Shown: positions 33,122 to 42,716 of the stretch, piece by piece
How the letters are laid out: every line of letters starts with the position of its first letter
Position numbering within the stretch: the stretch's first letter is position 1
Assembly: GCF_000027005.1 (NCBI RefSeq)
Contig: NC_012965.1
Span: 483,001-547,000, forward strand
Direction: 5' to 3'
Source of the DNA: Komagataella phaffii GS115
Lineage: Eukaryota > Ascomycota > Pichiomycetes > Pichiales > Pichiaceae
Length of the DNA stretch: 64,000 nucleotides
Program-made: the position numbers and the translations under genes
Notes under the pieces: generated by a model
What the model saw: only the letters and a program-made list of their open reading frames with translations
Database searches by the model: none
What the model was told of the DNA's origin: nothing

Positions 33122-33429
33122 CATTGCTACAGGTAGGAAAATTCCAAACTTTATTTTTTCTTCCAATCAGTCCTCTTAGTGTGAAATGTGTCACCCTAAT
33201 TAACCCTGTCCAGCATATGGGACGATTCGCTAATCGCGGCTACGATGTCCCCCATTTTGGCTAGCGCTCTCCGCTTTTTTAAGAGTGGAGAACAGAAATC
33301 TACCGTCAACCGCCTCCTCCTTTTGATAACCACATGTATTAAGTAAGAATTTTCTAATATTCTTTTACCAAATTCTACAAGTTCATTGTCCGATCCCACT
33401 GATACTTTGCGCCTCATCCGTAACTTTCA
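33122..33429. promoter_or_regulatory. Upstream region of the C2H2 regulator
   Basis: This 308-bp gap holds the end of the disordered-protein gene and the promoter of the zinc-finger gene. Nothing specific is visible apart from AT-rich tracts. Confidence 0.35.
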
Positions 33430-36183
33430 ATGGGTCCTCAGAAAAGATACATTTGTTCCTTCTGTGCTAAGGCTTTTTCACGGTCTGAGCATAAGCTCCG
33501 TCATGAACGTTCTCATACGAAGGAGAAGCCTTTTGTCTGCAATGTCTGCGATAATTCCTTTGTTCGAAGAGATTTGCTGCAACGGCATTGTCGAACTGTT
33601 CATGGAATGCTTTTGAAGGAAAACATCGATGCCGCGGTGAATATAAAGCAATACGCAACAGGATTGGCTGAGAGTTCAGCAAACGATCTGGTTGAACCAA
33701 GTCCCAGTCAGAATCCAACCCTAAACACTCCCAGCTCGGTTCCTGTTGGTGATTCGTTTCTGGAAAAAAATATCATCTCTTTATTAACGTTATGCAAGAA
33801 ATTTAGCCAGGTATCAATTGATCTACAGTTAGACAATAACATTTCTGGGTATCTGTTAACTTATTGCAATAATTTTCAGTTTCGCCCTGAGTACCCTTCA
33901 TTCTTCAAAGTGTTTGATACTTCGTCGACTGTGAACCCTTCTCCGGAGCCGTTTTCAAGCCATTTTCTGACTAATTCCAGTTCAACGTCATCCAGGTTTT
34001 TAAGCCTAGATGGAAATAGTGAATTCCTTTATTTAATTATCTGTCTAGGGGCTTGTGAACAATCACAATCTTTGGATGCAATCAAGCTATTTAACAAGAG
34101 TTGGGCAATAATAATCAATAAAATATCAAATCAATTAATTAATTACAACAGTGACAACTTTTCAGAATTCATCGAGAACTTGATCCTCTTATGTTTCATC
34201 TATCTCAATTATTTTGCAAATCATGACTTTGAGGATATTGATAATCACAACATTGACCACGACAATATAAACATTGTTCTACCATGTCCAGTTATAACGT
34301 TGGATGTCTTGTTCGAATACCTTAACAATATTATTAGCACGCATATTAATAACAATTCCTCCAATCCATTGGAAACGGTTGAACCTTTCTATTGGTATGC
34401 GTATGTGCTGCTGTCGAAATACTCGTTCATCTATAACAAATCACCTTCATCATTGCATATGTTCCTAGCTGACAAGTTTCTTCCGAATACTCAGGTCACT
34501 ATGGCTCAATTACTAAGGAATTTATCAGTTACTTCGTTAACTGACCAGCCTGAAACAATTGTTTCACAATTGGAATATTCACAGGATGACATTTCCAAAA
34601 ATGTGTTCTTGAATAATATGAATCTAGTTGTCAATCACAGAATTAGCAACATTGAGCAAACGCTCATATGTGCGCTTTTGAATGAACTACAGATGATCAA
34701 ATTCAATGATAACCAAATTAGAAAATCCACCTCCAAAATTCAACATGGTATTTTCAATGACAGCAAAAACTTTCTTCACAACGCAATTATTCTAGCTAAC
34801 AAATCGTTCAACAATATTTACAACGCAGTGAGTGATGATCCAGGAAGTTCAGCTCTTCCTTCAGGGAAAGAAACGTCATTCAATGACTCAGTCGGTGCAA
34901 CCGCAGTGAATATCATACAGGAGAATAACAAAGGCAAGCTGGAGGCTAATTACCCACCAAAAGTAGCAGACCTGATGAATAACAACAAATTTGTAGAGTT
35001 TGTCAATTCATTGATTCTCAACAAGAAGAAACTGCTTATCAATTGTCCACTGAAGTTCCATGACCTGCTATTCAATTACCTTTTTTTGCCTTTGCAGGAT
35101 TACAACTGGGTTCTGCTGTCTTTAACATTGAAAGACTTCATGTATGAAGTGGAATCTTTATACAACACTTTAACGTCCACCAGTCAACATGTCCCATCAG
35201 AAAATGCGGAATTTGATATTGCCAAGTTTTGTCATTCTTCGTTGACTGTTCCAGACATCAAATCAAACTTGGAAAAGTTCATTTTTCATCCATTTAACAA
35301 GATGCTAGTTGTGAATAACAACCTTGGCTTGACAACCCTGCCTTTGCTATTTATCTCACTAATTTACAATAACAAACAAAGCTTTGCGAGTATCAAGTCG
35401 TTTTTAAGTCTTCCTAGTAACAAACTTTTACTGCTGGAGTTTATCATCGGAAATTTCCTGCTTCTTATTAGGATACTAGTACAAAGACGAATTTCTTACA
35501 GTTCGCAAGTTGTGGAAGATACAGAGGAAGACACACCTATCCTGAATGTTATTATCTATCTAATTAGTGAACTGGGATCTGGTTTTTCTGCTATTCATAA
35601 TTCAGAGGGGCATAAGAATAGGAGTTATTCCATCACCATTGGAATCCTTCAAAGTCAAGTTCAACAAAGCAAAAGCAAAAAGAGCTCTGGATCCAAAAAA
35701 TATGTTGGTTCAGAAAACGACCTTGATGTGTCTGGAATGACTTTGCAACAAATTCTTACTAATGATGACTTGTACAAATTTATACTTCAAAACATTGAGA
35801 AATCTCTTATCAATTGGATCAGCATTCTGGTATCCATTCAAATGTCTACAACAAACTTAATATTGGCACTGAATGTAGTGATGAAGTCGATTTATGCCAG
35901 TGCTGCAATGGAGAAGTTTAACGGTGCGGCCAATAAATCACCAACCAACTTCAATAACAATCACAACAACAACAACGCTCTTGATTTAGCGACTTATCAG
36001 ACTAATGTTCAAAAGCCTGTGGTTGAACATGAATCTTCGGCACAAGATTTACCCAATAAGAGAATCCGCCTTCCGCCTATCTTACAGTCACCAATCCCAG
36101 GATCTAAGGACGCTGACTATATGGTTAATGGTGGGAATGCAAATAACGGTAAACAGGATGGCCTTTTATGGGGGTTTAATTAG
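33430..36183 (+). CDS. C2H2 zinc-finger transcription factor
   Basis: The protein has 917 residues. Two adjacent C2H2 fingers sit at the very N-terminus (C9, C12, H25, H29 and C37, C40, H53, H58), joined by the linker TKEKPF. The second finger ends SFVRRDLLQRHCRTVH, a form shared with S. cerevisiae Rsf2/Tda9 and Adr1-like factors with a long C-terminal regulatory region. The remaining 850 residues contain many Asn/Ser-rich stretches and hydrophobic helical blocks that resemble the fungal transcription-factor middle region. A poly-Asn segment lies near residue 840. I cannot name the orthologue; a role in respiratory or carbon regulation would be a guess from the relatives. Confidence 0.8.
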   Translation: MGPQKRYICSFCAKAFSRSEHKLRHERSHTKEKPFVCNVCDNSFVRRDLLQRHCRTVHGMLLKENIDAAVNIKQYATGLAESSANDLVEPSPSQNPTLNTPSSVPVGDSFLEKNIISLLTLCKKFSQVSIDLQLDNNISGYLLTYCNNFQFRPEYPSFFKVFDTSSTVNPSPEPFSSHFLTNSSSTSSRFLSLDGNSEFLYLIICLGACEQSQSLDAIKLFNKSWAIIINKISNQLINYNSDNFSEFIENLILLCFIYLNYFANHDFEDIDNHNIDHDNINIVLPCPVITLDVLFEYLNNIISTHINNNSSNPLETVEPFYWYAYVLLSKYSFIYNKSPSSLHMFLADKFLPNTQVTMAQLLRNLSVTSLTDQPETIVSQLEYSQDDISKNVFLNNMNLVVNHRISNIEQTLICALLNELQMIKFNDNQIRKSTSKIQHGIFNDSKNFLHNAIILANKSFNNIYNAVSDDPGSSALPSGKETSFNDSVGATAVNIIQENNKGKLEANYPPKVADLMNNNKFVEFVNSLILNKKKLLINCPLKFHDLLFNYLFLPLQDYNWVLLSLTLKDFMYEVESLYNTLTSTSQHVPSENAEFDIAKFCHSSLTVPDIKSNLEKFIFHPFNKMLVVNNNLGLTTLPLLFISLIYNNKQSFASIKSFLSLPSNKLLLLEFIIGNFLLLIRILVQRRISYSSQVVEDTEEDTPILNVIIYLISELGSGFSAIHNSEGHKNRSYSITIGILQSQVQQSKSKKSSGSKKYVGSENDLDVSGMTLQQILTNDDLYKFILQNIEKSLINWISILVSIQMSTTNLILALNVVMKSIYASAAMEKFNGAANKSPTNFNNNHNNNNALDLATYQTNVQKPVVEHESSAQDLPNKRIRLPPILQSPIPGSKDADYMVNGGNANNGKQDGLLWGFN

Positions 36184-36237
36184 ATTTATTGGGACTATCA
36201 TAAGTGTTTAATTATTGTTCTTCTATGCTCAAATGAA

Positions 36238-37365
36238 TCAAAGCCACGAATGTTCCGGTCCGTCAACTCGGCTATCTTTCTTATTCTCAGCGGCAGCATT
36301 ATTCTTCAAAACTTCCATAAAGGAAGAATAGATATGATCCAAATCGTTCAAGTCGACAATTGCATCAGGTCGTAGAGTGAATATGATTTGACGAAATGCA
36401 TGAGTCTTGACAACATCTATACTTAGTTTCTGCTCAGTCAGAAATCTCATGATATCTTTATGGAACTTCATTTGAGAGTAAGGGGAAATATCGAACTCAC
36501 TCAATAGATGTTGGGGAACGTGAGCCAAACCGCCAACTGGAACCACATTGGGCCTAGGACCGTTGTTGTTATTGTTAACTTGATTATTGCTGACCATTGA
36601 ATTTGAAACATTCGGATAACCCGAGCCGTTATTGGAAGACGATGTTAATTGTGTCAAACTATTACTTCCGTTGAGCTGTGTAGTAATGCCGTTAGCAGCG
36701 TAGTTATTCATCAAAGCATCTCTGTTGGGTATAACAGTATCTTTATCAATCTTGTGTGTCCTTAGATGCTCACTAAGTTTCTTGGGCGATCCTTTATCAC
36801 TCGGTAACCTTCGTATTATTCTTCCACATTGGTCGCAAATGGCCACATTTGGGTCGGTACTATCCTGGACAAACCAATCCCAGACCCATGATTTCTTCTT
36901 TGCTCCAAATTTCATCCCAGGACGGTTGTGCCTTACTCTGGTAATGTTGGATGTCGTTGCCGGTCTTGGATGCTGAGATTCATCGTGCATCGAGGCCCGA
37001 CTCATGACTACCCCGCCGGCATTGGTAGACGACCCATGACCAGGAGAAGAGGAAACGGTATCATCTACATTGGATCCACTTCTGCCAGGACCGCTATCAC
37101 CAACGTTAACGTGGACCAGTTGGTTATGATGACTTAATGATGATGGAGTGCCCCCGACAGAAGCCCCCGGCATCACCGGTTGTTTTGACTTGTCTACAAC
37201 AAATTGGGGCTGTTGTTGCTGTTGTTGTCTGTTCTTGGAGCCAGCATTCCCTGTGTTGTGCAATTGCACCGACGGCTCATACTGGTTCAGAGCTTGGGCC
37301 AAAGTTGACTCTACGCTTTCCGAGGTTTGTCTGTCAAATCCATTGATCAGAGGGGGTAACGACAT
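36238..37365 (-). CDS. BED-type zinc-finger protein with a possible hAT-transposase remnant
   Basis: The protein has 375 residues. A Gln-rich and Ser/Gly-rich N-terminus precedes a BED finger with aromatic SWVWDWF (159-165), C177, C180, H200 and H204. A long Asn-rich linker follows. The C-terminal segment (about 301-335) reads FHKDIMRFLTEQKLSIDVVKTHAF and then RQIIFTLRP; a block of this shape (lower-case hydrophobic, then F-R..I..L.P) directly follows the BED domain in hAT-family transposases. No catalytic RNase H-like domain remains. It is therefore plausibly a domesticated transposase-derived DNA-binding protein. The BED finger is seen; the hAT origin is inferred. Confidence 0.7.
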   Translation of the reverse strand: MSLPPLINGFDRQTSESVESTLAQALNQYEPSVQLHNTGNAGSKNRQQQQQQPQFVVDKSKQPVMPGASVGGTPSSLSHHNQLVHVNVGDSGPGRSGSNVDDTVSSSPGHGSSTNAGGVVMSRASMHDESQHPRPATTSNITRVRHNRPGMKFGAKKKSWVWDWFVQDSTDPNVAICDQCGRIIRRLPSDKGSPKKLSEHLRTHKIDKDTVIPNRDALMNNYAANGITTQLNGSNSLTQLTSSSNNGSGYPNVSNSMVSNNQVNNNNNGPRPNVVPVGGLAHVPQHLLSEFDISPYSQMKFHKDIMRFLTEQKLSIDVVKTHAFRQIIFTLRPDAIVDLNDLDHIYSSFMEVLKNNAAAENKKDSRVDGPEHSWL

Positions 37366-37683
37366 TTGTGGGTTAGAATCGGTCGTTGATCGTAAAGAAA
37401 AAGACTGATTTAAAGAGAAAGCAAATCAGCCGGACTACGTTCCGAGCAGCACGAGCCGGTCACAAGCCGAGCTCTGCTACCGGCGGTTTCGAGGTTCACG
37501 TGATCTGCTGTCTTACGTAAACAGACCAAATTATTACTGTTTTTGGTGTTGCCCAATTGGGTAATAAGCTGGGGTGGCCACGAAAAAACCAAAACACAAA
37601 CAGTTCCTTAGTGAAGTGCTCTCTCTCTCTGTGTTTCCTGTTTATTTCATACACGCTCACACTAAACACTTCCAACTAAAACC
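37366..37683. promoter_or_regulatory. Divergent promoter between the BED-finger gene and the SAP-domain gene
   Basis: This 318-bp gap contains a perfect TCACGTGA palindrome at 37496-37503 and a CT-dinucleotide run near 37619-37630. Otherwise nothing distinctive is visible. Confidence 0.4.
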
Positions 37684-38806
37684 ATGTCTTTGAAATCGTT
37701 GAAGAAATCTGATTTAATTCAGCTTGCTCAGGAGTTGGGATTGAGGTAAGTGCGCATTTCTGAACCCAGTTTATTTTTTTGGCGTGGTGGGTCTTGGCTC
37801 CTCCTCATCGTCTTCCCCAGCAATTACTAACATTGGATTATTTAGTTACTCAAGCCGTGACTTGAAAGAAGAACTCGTTGAAAACATTGCCAGACACTTT
37901 TTGGAGCAAGATGAGCTTGAAAGCAATCCAAAATACTCCAAGTTTTACCTATCTATTCGTAAGGGATCCCCTGCTAAGAAACCTGTTGTTTACGAGCGAA
38001 TTGGTTCCGAAGAGGAACTTGAAGAAAGCAAGAAAGGACTTCAGATTGATGGAGATGAAGGGGAGGAAGACGATGAAGATAGTGAGATTGTTGACGAAGA
38101 GGTTGAAGACGACGATGAAGATGAAGAGGGCGGCGAGGATAACGAAAGTGTGGACTCGCTACAATATAAAGTTAAGAGCCTCAAAAGAACACTTTTTGGT
38201 AGATTGGAATACTTCAAAGAGTACCTATTAGACTCTAACGAATTGGTTAGAGATGTTTTAAGCACTCCTGAAACTGTGTTTCTCATTGAACTCTTGTTTG
38301 AATTGGCCCTCATTGAACTTCATTATGGGGAAACCATCCCCCTCTACAAAGTTTCTTTTCTTCCAAAAGCACTCAAGAAAGCCCTTCCAATTCGTGTTAA
38401 AAATCTGAAAGTTTTCAACCTTCAGCCTCTCCTGACTATCAGTTTTTTCCAATTATTTGTAACCTGGTTTTTATCTTCGGTATTGGTTCCCCTTATTGCT
38501 AGTTACTACTTCAACTTTAGTGAGTACTTGCAAGGTTACAAATATGACCCTGTCATTTTTGGAATCGCTAAACTGATACTGACTTTAACTGTTGTTAAAT
38601 CTTCGATCACTCTGTCTGACGTCAAAGATGAGCTGTTTAATGAATTCAACTTGCCAAGTACCGTTCTAACTCATACTTACTTTGCCGCAAAGTCATTTTT
38701 CCTCCACGGTTCCGTGGAACTGAGGTTGATATTCGGTAATGTAAGTATAGTCTCTACGTTGATCACCACGTTTGTAGCATTTTACTCTGTTTTGCAGTAT
38801 GTATAA
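37684..38806 (+). CDS. SAP/HeH-domain membrane protein (spliced), function unknown
   Basis: Exon 1 is 37684-37745 and exon 2 is 37846-38806, joined across a 100-bp intron with a GTAAGT donor, a TTACTAAC branch and a TTTAG acceptor; the product has 340 residues. Splicing completes an N-terminal SAP/HeH-like domain (about 3-40, LKKSDLIQLAQELGL joined to SYSSRDLKEELVENI). A very acidic tract (about 89-124) follows, then a helical region and three likely membrane segments (about 216-241, 256-273 and 318-338). The HeH domain, acidic linker and membrane segments resemble the layout of inner-nuclear-membrane Heh/Src1 proteins, but the C-terminus is different. I do not recognise an orthologue. Confidence 0.75.
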
Positions 38807-38899
38807 TGCCTACTTAGTGCCTGTTTGAATTTTTATACTCTTTCTTTGGTTGTTTTTCTATGTATTATATGTATGTCAATATACGTTCCGTTTCAAGAT

Positions 38900-39508
38900 C
38901 TAAAATCTGTTCAATCCAGTAGTTACTCCTCGGGTTAAAGGACAAACCAGTTCCCATATGTGCTCATGCACTTGATCAATATCCTTGCCATCGATTATAA
39001 TTACCTTCCACTCATCGTAACGAGACCGTAGAATTTCAAAATTGTTCCTTACCGACGTTTGCAGACTTGCAACTTCGTATCGTTCCTCTCCAAAGCCTTC
39101 TCTTTGACTTATGCTATCAAGATCGTTGGCCTTTAGAAAAATAGTAACGTCTGGTTTGGGTAGTCCTTTATCAGGAGCAAGACACCATTCGATGTCGAGG
39201 CCTTTAGCCATGGAATACGCCACTCCGCTATAAACGTACCGGTCCATCACAACAGGAGTTCCTTTACTTAGTAGATCCTCAATATTTTTGACCATTTCCC
39301 AACGGTTGGCACTGAAGAGTAAATGAGCTACTTCCAACGGCATAGGATTACTCGCGTCTGTCAGGTACTGATTCAACAGTTTTCCAATTGGAGTTTCCCT
39401 GTTCGGAAACTTTACCAAGAAGCCATTGAGACGATGGCATAATTTAGCTGTCTGTGTAGACTTGCCCGTTCGATCTAAGCCCTCTATAACAATCAAAGGT
39501 GCCCTCAT
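38900..39508 (-). CDS. CDC8: CDC8, thymidylate kinase
   Basis: The protein has 202 residues from the ATG at 39508. The P-loop is in IEGLDRTGKSTQ, followed by LLFSANRWE and the DR(Y) motif MDRYVYSGVAYS of dTMP kinases. The frame extends 12 codons further upstream to 39544 and overlaps the adjacent J-protein gene, but the family start (Met then a hydrophobic strand then IEGLDRTGK) supports 39508. Cdc8 phosphorylates dTMP and dUMP for DNA synthesis. It lies tail-close (22 bp) to the upstream JID1-like gene on the same strand. Confidence 0.95.
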   Translation of the reverse strand: MRAPLIVIEGLDRTGKSTQTAKLCHRLNGFLVKFPNRETPIGKLLNQYLTDASNPMPLEVAHLLFSANRWEMVKNIEDLLSKGTPVVMDRYVYSGVAYSMAKGLDIEWCLAPDKGLPKPDVTIFLKANDLDSISQREGFGEERYEVASLQTSVRNNFEILRSRYDEWKVIIIDGKDIDQVHEHIWELVCPLTRGVTTGLNRF

Positions 39509-39530
39509 GTCGGCAGACAAATCTATCGAA

Positions 39531-40442
39531 CTATCGGGACGCACGCGATATCAAAGTTGACGTGATGTTGGAGGAATTACTCTCAGGAGGGGATTTCTCA
39601 GACGGAGATTTCGAAGGAGATTCCGGTGATTTCGCGAATTCGTGGGAAGGAGCACTGTCTGTCTGAGATGATGAGCTTTGAACTTTTGAAGTGGTCTTTT
39701 GCGTTGGTTCACGGTGATACTGACCTGGCCTAGCCTCTTTAGTACTCAACGCCCAAGCTGTAAATGAAAGACCAAAAAATGAGATCACCAAACCTGCCAT
39801 AACACCTCCCCATCCGCTCTCTTTATCTATGAAAATGTCTTTTCGTACTCCATGATTTATTGATCGATGAGTCATTTGATGAGACCTCAAATCTCCACCT
39901 CTATAGCCCCTAGCACCCGTGAACCGTTTCTCATAAGCAATGTTCTTTGCGAGGTGTTTGTCGTAATCGAAATGGGGAACATCGTAGTTGGATGGCTCAT
40001 TAAACTCACCATGAAATTGCGATTTTCCTCTGAATCTGACGCCTTCTCCATAATGCACACGATTCTTCTTGGTGTTGTAATATCCACTGGGTCGGTGTGA
40101 ATACGTCTTTGCATCTCCATAGTATCTATCATGAAACTCTTGCCTCTTTGCTTTTCGCAATTGTTCTTCGTTTACCCCACGATTACGATCAAACTGCGTT
40201 TTTGTACTGTCATCACTTAACACCTCATAACTATTAACAATCTGTATGAACTTGTCATGATTGGCCTTCTTATCAGGCTCTTCCAAGTGGGTGTTCAAAT
40301 CTGGGTGATACTTTTTGCTCAATTGCCTAAATCGCTTCTTGATTTCATCCTTAGATGCGTGAGGAGGAACCCCTAGGATATCATAGTGATTTATCTGCTG
40401 CTTCGACAGCGCTGCCAAAGAGTGAAACTTTCGTATATACAT
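39531..40442 (-). CDS. JID1: Mitochondrial J-domain protein, JID1-like
   Basis: The protein has 303 residues from the ATG at 40442. A short basic presequence-like N-terminus (MYIRKFHSLAALSK) precedes a J domain (about 19-85) with HPD at 46-48, needed to stimulate Hsp70 ATPase. The middle is rich in His, Tyr, Arg and Gly. One membrane segment lies near 218-238 (GGVMAGLVISFFGLSFTAWAL). The J domain followed by a single late membrane span and the length match S. cerevisiae Jid1 (301), proposed to be mitochondrial. J-domain identity is sure; JID1 orthology is probable. Confidence 0.72.
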   Translation of the reverse strand: MYIRKFHSLAALSKQQINHYDILGVPPHASKDEIKKRFRQLSKKYHPDLNTHLEEPDKKANHDKFIQIVNSYEVLSDDSTKTQFDRNRGVNEEQLRKAKRQEFHDRYYGDAKTYSHRPSGYYNTKKNRVHYGEGVRFRGKSQFHGEFNEPSNYDVPHFDYDKHLAKNIAYEKRFTGARGYRGGDLRSHQMTHRSINHGVRKDIFIDKESGWGGVMAGLVISFFGLSFTAWALSTKEARPGQYHREPTQKTTSKVQSSSSQTDSAPSHEFAKSPESPSKSPSEKSPPESNSSNITSTLISRASR

Positions 40443-40579
40443 GGACACGGGGCAGCTTAGAGGCTATAAGGGAGCAAGGATGATAAGATCAAGTGAATAG
40501 ACGAACGAGTCAATGATGAGCCTGTCGCGCGATGACGTTATTATATAAGCATTTAAGATTTGAACTTTTTGGGGTATTA

Positions 40580-41389
40580 TTACACTCCTTGAAACTCAAT
40601 CCAATTAGGCCATCCGACCTCTTGAACTAGTAAATTCCTTATTGTGTCCACTAGAAATGTCTCTATCTTCCCAACTGACCTTAATATTGACCCATTGTCT
40701 GGTTCATAAGATCCTAGTTCACTTTCAACTTTCAGCCTTTTAACCACATCTATGCGGCTAGCAGTCTTCGACGAAAGAGCTCTTAAGTTCCCTGAATGAC
40801 TTTCCGTGTTGTCTGTGTCTTCATTCTCACTGATATCACATAGTAAACTTATGAAAACCCGGTGGTTGACATAAGCTACTACGGCTAGAGTATGAATTAG
40901 TAAGTCTGATAGTTTCAAGCGAACCGGAAGAGATATAAACTTTTCCGCCGGATAATTCATCAATAATTGAGCTGCAACTTCAACACAAATGTCGCTGTCG
41001 TATTTGATTTCGGTGACGAACTGCATGTCATTTTCATGGTCATGTGAGGTTGAGGGGGATATGGGATTGGAAGCATCAGTCTGATCTGATGAACCCGAAG
41101 TTTGATGTTTCATTGGTGTGCTTGTTGGTGCAACTCGACCATCATCTTCATCACCCTCACCCGTGCCAGCACGTTCCTCTTCAATGTCATAAAAATCATC
41201 AAAAGGTTTACCAATGTCTCTTATTGTTATCTCTGGTGCCTTGGACCCCAAGGACAGTGATGTCACATGAATATCAGCTAAGTATTTGGGAACTTCCACT
41301 GCCTTCAATTGATCGTTCAACCAATCCACTAATTGTTCTCTGATTGCTTCACTCGAGGCAATTTGCTCCCAATTAACCTCTAAAGACAT
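40580..41389 (-). CDS. MDM12: MDM12, ERMES complex subunit
   Basis: The protein has 269 residues from the ATG at 41389 (MSLEVNWEQI), which matches the highly conserved Mdm12 start; an upstream extension in frame is not supported. The protein is an SMP lipid-transfer domain: LVDWLNDQLKAVEVPKYLADI near the N-terminus, then EITIRDIGKPFDDFY, an inserted acidic loop, and VRLKLSDLLIHTLAVVAYV with the closing SVGKIETFLVDTIRNLL. ERMES (Mmm1-Mdm10-Mdm12-Mdm34) tethers ER to mitochondria and moves phospholipids. It is divergent from HEM15 with 150 bp between start codons. Confidence 0.95.
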   Translation of the reverse strand: MSLEVNWEQIASSEAIREQLVDWLNDQLKAVEVPKYLADIHVTSLSLGSKAPEITIRDIGKPFDDFYDIEEERAGTGEGDEDDGRVAPTSTPMKHQTSGSSDQTDASNPISPSTSHDHENDMQFVTEIKYDSDICVEVAAQLLMNYPAEKFISLPVRLKLSDLLIHTLAVVAYVNHRVFISLLCDISENEDTDNTESHSGNLRALSSKTASRIDVVKRLKVESELGSYEPDNGSILRSVGKIETFLVDTIRNLLVQEVGWPNWIEFQGV

Positions 41390-41527
41390 GGAAACGAGAA
41401 GTACGAGGAACTTTTTGCAGGAACAATAGATTTCACTTCCAAGCATGTGGCCCGCCCTCGATTGCTTCTAAGCATCCGAGATCATTGCTTTCAGGCCCCG
41501 CCCGCAAAATTATTTCCTTCCTTCTAG

Positions 41528-42664
<1,137 letters not shown>

Positions 42665-42716
42665 GCATAGACATCTTTATTTATTAATTAAATTTATGCT
42701 TCTAAAGCCTCCATAA

